Source: Thermococcus sp. MV5
GTDB taxonomy: Archaea > Methanobacteriota_B > Thermococci > Thermococcales > Thermococcaceae
Direction: 5' to 3'
Length of the DNA: 64,000 nucleotides
Assembly: GCF_012027425.1 (NCBI RefSeq)
Contig: NZ_SNUE01000001.1
Coordinates: 186,001 to 250,000 of the forward strand
The notes under the pieces: model-generated
Database searches by the model: none
Told to the model about the DNA's origin: nothing
What the model saw: the letters and a program-made list of their open reading frames with translations, nothing else
Translations under genes and position numbers: made by a program
In this document: positions 58,101 through 64,000 of the stretch, piece after piece
Numbering within the stretch: the first letter of the stretch is position 1
Layout of the letters: every line of letters begins with the position of its first letter

Positions 58101-58128
58101 CCTCCCCGCCTCGAAGGGCGAGGCTTTC
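58101..58128 (-). mobile_element. IS200/IS605-type right-end hairpin remnant
   Basis: On the minus strand the GC-rich hairpin CCTCGCC-loop-GGCGGGG (58104-58123) preceded by GAAAG and followed by GGAGGAG resembles the right end of IS200/IS605 elements, just after tnpB. No tnpB coding sequence remains between it and the gene ending at 58166, only about 35 bp. It sits exactly where homology to the racemase stops, which suggests that the insertion broke the gene and was then mostly deleted. Confidence 0.55.
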
Positions 58129-58165
58129 AAAAAAGTGAATTTATAAAAGACCTAAGAAAATTAAT

Positions 58166-58921
58166 TCAAATCCGTTTCGGTTTTCCATCTCCAATCTTTT
58201 TTGCTTTTAATCTTCCGGGTGATTTTTCTTCCGTAATCCACAGATGATAAACCGTTGATGTGAAACCTTCTTCTGGGGATTTTACAAGATAAACTTTTTC
58301 CTCGAGATTTTCATTAAGTTGCGTGGAAGCTACGATTACATAATCACTTATTCCTGCTATCCATCCAATGAACCTCTTAGAAACAACATCTTTATTTATT
58401 GGTAATATTAACACAGAATCAGGCATTTGTTTTGAACGTTGAGCGATTGTTTGGTTTAAAAGTTTAAGAGTTTCCATCTCACCAAACATTAAAGCTGTGC
58501 CATCAAGAGTATTAACTAACCTTATTATTCTCTCTTTACCTGCCATTGGCAAAACATAAGTCTCATAGATTATATCGATCTTTGGATTTATCAAGTCTGG
58601 AGAAACAGAGTCAATATAAAATATATTTTTCCTCTTGTACTTCACATCATATTTAGATCCGAATATATCTATTATCACAAGATTGTCCCTCTTAAGTTCT
58701 CCCTCTATATCTAGGTCTACTTGCCTCGCAGCTCTGCAAAGCTCCTGCAGTGGAACATTATAATTAGAGATTACTCCAAATCCGTTTTCAAGCTCCTTTT
58801 TGAGAATGGCAAAACTTAACATCCATGCTGAGGAGTATGCATCATAAATTATGGTTATAATCGAGCCATCCAATACTTGACCCTTGAATAGCTCTTTCAC
58901 GATCTCAAATTCCTGGGGCAT
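58166..58921 (-). CDS. RecA/KaiC-like Thermococcales protein (DUF257-like)
   Basis: A 251-residue protein with alternating strands and helices: GSIITIIYDAYSSAWMLSFA where a P-loop would be, NLVIIDIFGSKYDV, RIIRLVNTLDGTALMFGE, and SVLILPINKDVVSKRFIGW. The Walker A lysine is absent, so it is likely a degenerate RecA-fold protein. Layout resembles the DUF257 protein at 31044. The ATG follows GGGG; this run can pair with CCCC just upstream (58927-58941), a small hairpin that could hide the ribosome binding site. Function unknown. Confidence 0.7.
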   Translation of the reverse strand: MPQEFEIVKELFKGQVLDGSIITIIYDAYSSAWMLSFAILKKELENGFGVISNYNVPLQELCRAARQVDLDIEGELKRDNLVIIDIFGSKYDVKYKRKNIFYIDSVSPDLINPKIDIIYETYVLPMAGKERIIRLVNTLDGTALMFGEMETLKLLNQTIAQRSKQMPDSVLILPINKDVVSKRFIGWIAGISDYVIVASTQLNENLEEKVYLVKSPEEGFTSTVYHLWITEEKSPGRLKAKKIGDGKPKRI

Positions 58922-59063
58922 TTATCATCCCCACTCCGAGGGGCATAAATTCAATCGAAAATTTAAGTGTCATTTGATATTATAAATTTTTCCCTTTAAT
59001 AAACACAATCAAACAAGATAAAAAACTTGAATATTGTAGGATTATGATAAAAGAGAAAAGTAA

Positions 59064-60278
59064 TTAGAGCATCGTCTTTATTTTGTCCCAAACTCTTTCT
59101 GCCAGTTCTCTTTTACTCATGAGAGGCAGTTTTTCATGTCCTTCACTAGTAACCCAGTAAACCTCATTGGTTTCACTTTCAAACGCTATTTCTCCTTTAT
59201 TGGCTATTACAACATCACTCTTTGCCTTTTCTATCTGTTTTCTAGCCCGTATGATTAGTTCTTCTTCGTTAACTCCATATTCAGCCTTAAATCCAACTAA
59301 AAACACATTTGGTTGAATTTCCTTAATCCTCTGTATTATCTTCGGAGTGGGGAGAAGCTCAAGAATCATGCTCTGTCCACTCTTTATTTTCTTTTCTGCT
59401 TTCTCTTTTGGTGTAAAATCACTCACTGCTGCTGCTAAAACCACAACATCATATTTTTTACTCATCAGCTCATTTTTTATAGCCTCTAGCATTTCACCAA
59501 CAGTTTCAACCTCTATTTGATCTTCAACAAAACTCTCTACGCTTCCCTTGGTTTTTATCAAAGTTACCTCAGCTCCTCTTAACTCTGCCTCCTCTGCTAT
59601 AGCAACCCCCATCTTGCCACTACTCTTATTTGTGATAAACCTTATTGGATCAATGTACTCCCTTGTTGCACCGGCCGTAACAAGAACCTTTTTCCCGAGT
59701 AAATCTTTTTTATGAAGCTTCTTGAGAACCCGATATACGATTTCCTCAATGCTTGCTATTTTTGCTTTTCCTTCCTCAAAACGGGGGCCTATAAACTCCA
59801 CACCAAGTTTTTTCAGCTTTTCAATGTTCTCTTTGATTATTGGATGTTCATACATTGTTGAATGCATAGCAGGAGCTACCATGATAGGAGTATGAGCAAA
59901 AGCAGTTGTCACTACGGTTGTTACCGGAGTATCATCAATTCCACATGCAATCTTTGATATTGTGTTTGCAGTTGCTGGACAAACCAAAACTAAATCTGCT
60001 TTATTTTCATGCTCTCCACAGAGCTCAACATGCTCTATGGAACCTGTAATCTCGGTGATAACTTTATTTCCCGTAGCAAATTCCATAGCATAAGGGTGAA
60101 TTATCTTCTGAGCACTTGGACTCATAACGGCATGAACCTCAGCTCCATGCCTTATTAGCTCCCTTGCAAGCTTCACACATTCAACAGCCGCTATACTTCC
60201 AGGGATTGCAAGAACTATCTTCTTTCCAACAAGTTTTCTACTCTTCGTTGCATATATAAGCTTGACATGATGGAGCAT
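59064..60278 (-). CDS. coaBC: Bifunctional phosphopantothenoylcysteine decarboxylase/phosphopantothenate-cysteine ligase
   Basis: Catalyses the two steps from 4'-phosphopantothenate to 4'-phosphopantetheine. N-terminal CoaC flavoprotein half (about 1-190): KKIVLAIPGSIAAVECVKLAREL, the histidine in GSIEHVELCGEH, PATANTISKIACGI and APAMHSTMYEHP. C-terminal CoaB half: KKVLVTAGATREYIDPIRFITN, SSGKMGVAIAEEA, and LAAAVSDFTPKEKAEKKIKS (in part) for the nucleotide and acyl-cytidylate site. Archaeal CoaB usually uses CTP. ATG 60278 follows TTGGTGAGG. Complements the phosphopantoate ligase at 671. Confidence 0.94.
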   Translation of the reverse strand: MLHHVKLIYATKSRKLVGKKIVLAIPGSIAAVECVKLARELIRHGAEVHAVMSPSAQKIIHPYAMEFATGNKVITEITGSIEHVELCGEHENKADLVLVCPATANTISKIACGIDDTPVTTVVTTAFAHTPIMVAPAMHSTMYEHPIIKENIEKLKKLGVEFIGPRFEEGKAKIASIEEIVYRVLKKLHKKDLLGKKVLVTAGATREYIDPIRFITNKSSGKMGVAIAEEAELRGAEVTLIKTKGSVESFVEDQIEVETVGEMLEAIKNELMSKKYDVVVLAAAVSDFTPKEKAEKKIKSGQSMILELLPTPKIIQRIKEIQPNVFLVGFKAEYGVNEEELIIRARKQIEKAKSDVVIANKGEIAFESETNEVYWVTSEGHEKLPLMSKRELAERVWDKIKTML

Positions 60279-60312
60279 TTTCCTCACCAAAAAGAATTGT
60301 GGAGTGCTGTAT

Positions 60313-60906
60313 TTAAGGTTGCTGTTTCCAGTAAGCAGGTGAAATTCTCTCAAATTCCCTTTCTAAAAGGGACATATGCCTTTTCTCAAGAGCTCTTTCG
60401 TCTACAACCACTATGAAAATCGCTTTTCTCATTAAAATATGATCTTTTAAATGCACAAGAAACTTAAAAACCGATTCAAATCCATTTTCAAGGATTAAAT
60501 ACTCAATCCCATCTAATATTAAGACCGAATCTTTTGTTACTGAATTAATAGCCCAATAATGCAGTTTTACTAAATCCGTTGGGCTTATCGTATTCTCTTT
60601 TTCCACCTTGCTAATCCAGAGAACTGGAATTCCATATTTTTCAAAAAGAGGAGCATTTCTCCCAATAACAAGAATATCTTTATTCTTTAGGAAAGTGAAA
60701 ATAGGATCGAGGTTCAAAGAAGGATATAAATATCCACCAGGCTCTAATGATGCCTTTATCCTATTGTCTTCCTTAAATGACTTAAACATCTTTCCAATAC
60801 GCAATAGCCCAACTACCGGTAGAGAAAAGAAAACTGAATATCCCATTAATAAATCTTCTGAACTAATAAATAACATGGGCAAAAGTACATGATGAACAAC
60901 TTCCAT
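60313..60906 (-). CDS. DUF835 domain protein
   Basis: A 197-residue protein with a hydrophobic N-terminus (HHVLLPMLFISSEDLLMGYS, perhaps a membrane anchor) and a DUF835 domain from about residue 75. The domain has a RecA/KaiC-like look: ILVIGRNAPLFEKYGI, SVLILDGIEYLILENGFESV, and FIVVVDERALEKRHMSLLER. DUF835 occurs in Thermococcales and other archaea, often with signalling domains; function unknown. ATG 60906 has GGATGGGG upstream, and an earlier ATG (60936) overlaps the TATA box TTTTATAAAT, so it cannot be used. Confidence 0.75.
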   Translation of the reverse strand: MEVVHHVLLPMLFISSEDLLMGYSVFFSLPVVGLLRIGKMFKSFKEDNRIKASLEPGGYLYPSLNLDPIFTFLKNKDILVIGRNAPLFEKYGIPVLWISKVEKENTISPTDLVKLHYWAINSVTKDSVLILDGIEYLILENGFESVFKFLVHLKDHILMRKAIFIVVVDERALEKRHMSLLEREFERISPAYWKQQP

Positions 60907-61009
60907 ATTCCCCATCCAACATATAGATATTGCCAATCATTTATAAAATTGTTGTTGATAACTTTTTAATAAATTAAACTAGTAATAAATTTTAGTACAG
61001 TTTACAAAC

Positions 61010-61766
<757 letters not shown>

Positions 61767-61777
61767 TTTCAAACCCC

Positions 61778-62629
61778 CTACTTTCGAAAGTTCAAGAGAT
61801 CACTTAGAGTTCTAAGCGCCCTATAAGTATTCTGAAAGTTTGAGATACCCATCTCAAGACTTCTCCTAAAACCTCCATTTGGATTTTGAAGAGCCCGTAT
61901 AAGTTGTATGTGAGCATCTATGTAGCGTGATTTTTCACCAAGGAGTCTTAGTCCCCTTACTGCATAGAAGGTAGGTTCTAAATATGGCGGAAGAGAATAG
62001 GGAACTTCTGTAAAACCTCCACGAACCTCACACTTGTGGAAATGTCTTATTGTTGGAATCTCGTATCCTAAGATATTAAGTGCAAATATTGCTTGATATG
62101 TCATAGTTGTCGTTGCTTGTTTTACCCCATACCCACTTCCTTTCCTAAACGTCTCAATAAATTCCCGTATTTTCTTTTTTTCTTCTGAGGAAGGTTCATA
62201 CTCTATCACATTAAATGCCCTAAGTACCCAGTATGTGGCCTCAAGAGGTGTTGCAGTTCCAAATTCTTCACTTCCTCCAAGACCAATGGCAAATTTGCCT
62301 TTAAGAGGATTGTACTTTTTAAAGATCAACTGCAAGCCTTCTTCTGCAAGATCTATTGCTCCCAAAATCACAAGTCCTTCAATCGCCATAGATATTGCCA
62401 CAACGGCTTGTTGAGGTTTTAACAAAGCATAAAGGAATTCTATTGTCTTTTCTTTCTCTGGAATTCTCATACCTAGGAGAGTATAAGTCTTAACTGCATA
62501 GTAGGTATCGTTTATATTTGTCTCATTCAACAAAGAGATGAAGCAATACCCACCGTCTTCGTGTCTTCTCTTTTCAAGATATTTTAAAACTGCTTTAATA
62601 TCCACATAACTCCCAAGCTCCGAGCCCAT
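61778..62629 (-). CDS. Prenyltransferase/squalene-cyclase-repeat (alpha/alpha toroid) protein, first gene of fluoride operon
   Basis: A 283-residue soluble protein built of PFTB-type repeats: HEDGGYCF...NDTYYAVKTYTLLG, GLGGSEEFGTATPLEATYWV, RGGFTEVPYSLPPYLEPTFY, and PNGGFRRSLEMG...QNTYRALRTL. Each has GG(F/Y) about 15-20 residues before a T-Y helix, as in protein prenyltransferase beta subunits and terpene cyclases. It is half the size of squalene cyclases and lacks a DXDD motif, so a cyclase role is unlikely. It is the first gene behind a fluoride riboswitch and lies 11 bp before crcB; a role in fluoride stress is inferred only from this. Confidence 0.8.
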   Translation of the reverse strand: MGSELGSYVDIKAVLKYLEKRRHEDGGYCFISLLNETNINDTYYAVKTYTLLGMRIPEKEKTIEFLYALLKPQQAVVAISMAIEGLVILGAIDLAEEGLQLIFKKYNPLKGKFAIGLGGSEEFGTATPLEATYWVLRAFNVIEYEPSSEEKKKIREFIETFRKGSGYGVKQATTTMTYQAIFALNILGYEIPTIRHFHKCEVRGGFTEVPYSLPPYLEPTFYAVRGLRLLGEKSRYIDAHIQLIRALQNPNGGFRRSLEMGISNFQNTYRALRTLSDLLNFRK

Positions 62630-62636
62630 TCTACCG

Positions 62637-62641
62637 CCTCC
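62637..62641 (-). promoter_or_regulatory. Ribosome binding site of the fluoride operon, switch target
   Basis: AGGAGGCGG lies seven bases before the ATG at 62629. Its AGGCG (62639-62635) can pair with CGCCT (62665-62661), part of the 3' strand of riboswitch stem P1, giving a plausible off-state. Confidence 0.6.
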
Positions 62642-62659
62642 TAAAGTTTTAGCGGAGAA

Positions 62660-62722
62660 CAGGCGTCATCAGCCCTTAATGGGCGGTTCGGGCTCGAAGC
62701 CCTGGGCGGACGCCATCGCCCA
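62660..62722 (-). promoter_or_regulatory. Fluoride (crcB-type) riboswitch
   Basis: On the minus strand the RNA reads TTGGGCGATGGCGTCCGCCC, then a GGGC-TTCGA-GCCC optional hairpin, AACC, a GCCC-ATTAA-GGGC hairpin, and TGATGACGCCTG. This matches the crcB/fluoride aptamer: GGGCGATG...CGCCC 5' part, P1 GGCGTC/GACGCC, and the conserved TGATG before the closing strand. It precedes the toroid-crcB-DUF190 operon. The transcript probably begins at the aptamer's first bases. Control is likely translational, since no terminator hairpin with U tract follows. Confidence 0.9.
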
Positions 62723-62740
62723 AGGCAAATCTTTAGGTAA

Positions 62741-62750
62741 TTTTATAAGC
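62741..62750 (-). promoter_or_regulatory. TATA box of the fluoride operon
   Basis: GCTTATAAAA on the minus strand, about 25 bp before the first bases of the riboswitch, so transcription should start at its 5' edge. The stretch also lies in the promoter region of the divergent archaemetzincin gene. Confidence 0.65.
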
Positions 62751-62798
62751 TTTTCTTTTAGAAAGATAATAATAGCACTCAAGCTAGCGTGAGTTAAC

Positions 62799-63452
62799 AT
62801 GGAGCTCATAGGATTTGTTCACGTAGGCAATACGTTCAATGAAAGGCTCATTGCTAGAGTTTACAGAAAGGTTAATGCATATTTCAAATCAAAGTACCTG
62901 CCGATAAGGCTAGTTTATTTAGGAGAGCTTGAATTGGGACCGGCTTACTTAGTTAATATCCAAACGAAAGAGGGAAGTGTTAAAGGATACCCCCTTGAGG
63001 GAATCACCGAACTTTTACATGCAAATCTCATTCACAAACAAGAAGAGCTTATGCAAAAAAGGCGAATAAGAGAAGAGAGGAAAGAAGGTAAAAGTAAGAA
63101 TATTTCGAGGATGAATAAGATTTTTGGCATAGTAAACTTCCCCCTAGTTTCAAGAAATCCCTACCTTGATTTTTACGAAAAGTTTCTGGGAATTCAACAA
63201 AACTTTCATGATCTTAGAGTAATGGTCCTCTCTATAAAACCTTTTGAAGACAAAAATGAAGAAATTTTTGAAAAAAGACTCTTCAAAGGTATTTTACATG
63301 AAATTGGACATGCTTTTGGTTTAGACCATTGCCAGAACGACTGTGTCATGAATCCACCAAAACTTATTGCAGAGTGGGATCTAAGAAAAGAAGATTTCTG
63401 TAAAGAGTGTTTCTTGGAGCTGAAAGAGAATGTTAAGGGGGAAAACTATTAG
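62799..63452 (+). CDS. amzA: Archaemetzincin (zinc metalloprotease)
   Basis: Metzincin-type peptidase of 217 residues. The active site HEIGHAFGLDHC (residues 167-178) holds three zinc histidines, with the family's second zinc site made of C178, C182, C201 and C204 (DHCQNDCVMNPP and FCKECF), and the Met-turn in DCVMN. The N-terminal part (DUF-like IGFVHVGNTFNERLIARVYR) is typical. No signal peptide, so cytosolic. Substrates in archaea are not known. GTGAG precedes the ATG; divergent from the fluoride operon. Confidence 0.93.
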   Translation: MELIGFVHVGNTFNERLIARVYRKVNAYFKSKYLPIRLVYLGELELGPAYLVNIQTKEGSVKGYPLEGITELLHANLIHKQEELMQKRRIREERKEGKSKNISRMNKIFGIVNFPLVSRNPYLDFYEKFLGIQQNFHDLRVMVLSIKPFEDKNEEIFEKRLFKGILHEIGHAFGLDHCQNDCVMNPPKLIAEWDLRKEDFCKECFLELKENVKGENY

Positions 63453-64000
63453 TGTCATCATTCCTGCCTACAATGAAGCAAAGAGGATTGGTAGTGTTCT
63501 TTCCAAAATTCCAGATTTTATTGACGAGATCATAGTTGTGGATGATGGAAGTAAAGACAATACTTCTGAAGTTGCAGAAAACTGGGGAGCAAAAGTGATT
63601 AGACTAAAACAAAATCAAGGAAAAGGAGCAGCTATGAAAGCAGGAATTAATGAAGCAAGTGGAGATATAATAGTTTTTATGGATGCAGATGGACAGCACA
63701 ACCCCAAAGAGATAGAAAAGCTCATTATACCAATAATAAATGATGAAGCAGACTTTGTAATCGGATCCAGATTGATAAAAACTCAGGGGAAAAGACCACT
63801 AATTAGAAGGCTCAGTAATTTCTTGAGCACTTTCTTGATAAAGCTCAAACTGGGAATTGAAGTAAAAGATACTCAAAGCGGCTTCAGAGCTATTAAGAGA
63901 GAGTTTTTACCAGAAATCGAGAGCAAACGATATGAAGTAGAGACAGAACTCCTAATAAAAGCCGTAAAGAAAGGAGCAAGAGTTAAAGAGACCCCAGTAG
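63430..64000 (+). CDS. GT2 glycosyltransferase, dolichol-phosphate mannosyltransferase-like (partial)
   Basis: The start of a family 2 glycosyltransferase; 190 codons are in the window and the gene runs off the end. ATG 63430 overlaps the archaemetzincin gene by 23 bases. GT-A fold motifs: ISVIIPAYNEAKRIGSVLSK, VVDDGSKDNTSEVA (first Asp pair), NQGKGAAMKAGINEA, and FMDADGQHNPKEIEKL (DxD). The DTQSGFRAIKREFL segment is typical of DPM1/GtrB-like enzymes that load sugars on polyprenyl phosphate, as in archaeal N-glycosylation. No C-terminal membrane region is visible yet. Confidence 0.92.
   Translation, partial: MLRGKTISVIIPAYNEAKRIGSVLSKIPDFIDEIIVVDDGSKDNTSEVAENWGAKVIRLKQNQGKGAAMKAGINEASGDIIVFMDADGQHNPKEIEKLIIPIINDEADFVIGSRLIKTQGKRPLIRRLSNFLSTFLIKLKLGIEVKDTQSGFRAIKREFLPEIESKRYEVETELLIKAVKKGARVKETPV

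Noticed and set aside
58129-58165. A tnpB gene next to the IS200/IS605-like hairpin
   Set aside because: Only about 35 bp remain before the next gene, with no transposase-like translation.

Overview
The window looks like chromosomal DNA of a hyperthermophilic euryarchaeon of the order Thermococcales, probably a low-GC Thermococcus or Pyrococcus relative. The evidence is reverse gyrase, TFB, Rpo11, archaeal-type translation and exosome genes, ADP-forming acetyl-CoA synthetase, ribose-1,5-bisphosphate isomerase, the archaeal CoA pathway, DUF257/DUF835 proteins, GGTGA-type ribosome binding sites, TATA boxes about 25 bp before starts, and dense coding with tail-to-tail genes that abut or overlap by a few bases. 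No virus, plasmid or CRISPR array is seen. Species cannot be fixed from the text alone. || Layout: 0-9 kb has a hypothetical gene, 4-phosphopantoate--beta-alanine ligase, an XRE regulator, an aminotransferase, ribose-1,5-bisphosphate isomerase, Taw3, tRNA-His, an RNase H-like nuclease, CorA, aspartate racemase and a cobalamin adenosyltransferase. 9-16 kb has the TldD/TldE pair, a small membrane exporter, a C69 peptidase, Ndk and GluRS. 16-27 kb has a PP-loop enzyme, aIF5B with an intein in its P-loop, a SWIM protein, reverse gyrase, the acetyl-CoA synthetase alpha subunit and FEN1. 27-36 kb is an information-processing and stress block: TFB, PDCD5, S19e, a CRM protein, PfpI, DUF257, Cdc48, Hsp20 with a Phr-like operator, tRNA-Phe, L35Ae and Trm1. 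36-44 kb has MATE, an HTH/substrate-binding-domain fusion, L37e, LSm, an aminopeptidase, YchF, a CYTH protein, Lrp, UbiX and DacZ. 44-54 kb has a sugar nucleotidyltransferase, the feoA-feoB-feoC iron operon with a DtxR-type palindrome, membrane proteins, SppA, and an rnc-like/rpoL/DUF2067/csl4 cluster. 54-64 kb has ThrRS, a TIP26-like protein, an eIF2B-like protein, a decayed racemase beside an IS200/IS605-like hairpin, CoaBC, DUF835, a fluoride operon, archaemetzincin and the start of a GT2 glycosyltransferase. || The most notable unit is at 61.0-62.75 kb. A fluoride (crcB-type) riboswitch with its own TATA box heads an operon of a prenyltransferase-repeat (alpha/alpha toroid) protein, the CrcB/Fluc fluoride channel and DUF190. 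The toroid protein as first gene has no fluoride role that I know of, and the riboswitch 3' strand can pair with its Shine-Dalgarno, so translational control is likely. Other points are two decayed genes (racemase at 57.8 kb; an unknown one at 26.1-26.4 kb), a GC-rich structured island at 2.24-2.30 kb, and palindromes at several promoters. || Functional links: two CoA-synthesis steps lie at opposite ends of the window. UbiX makes a flavin cofactor that archaeal UbiD-like decarboxylases use. R15P isomerase and the eIF2B-like protein are two members of one superfamily.
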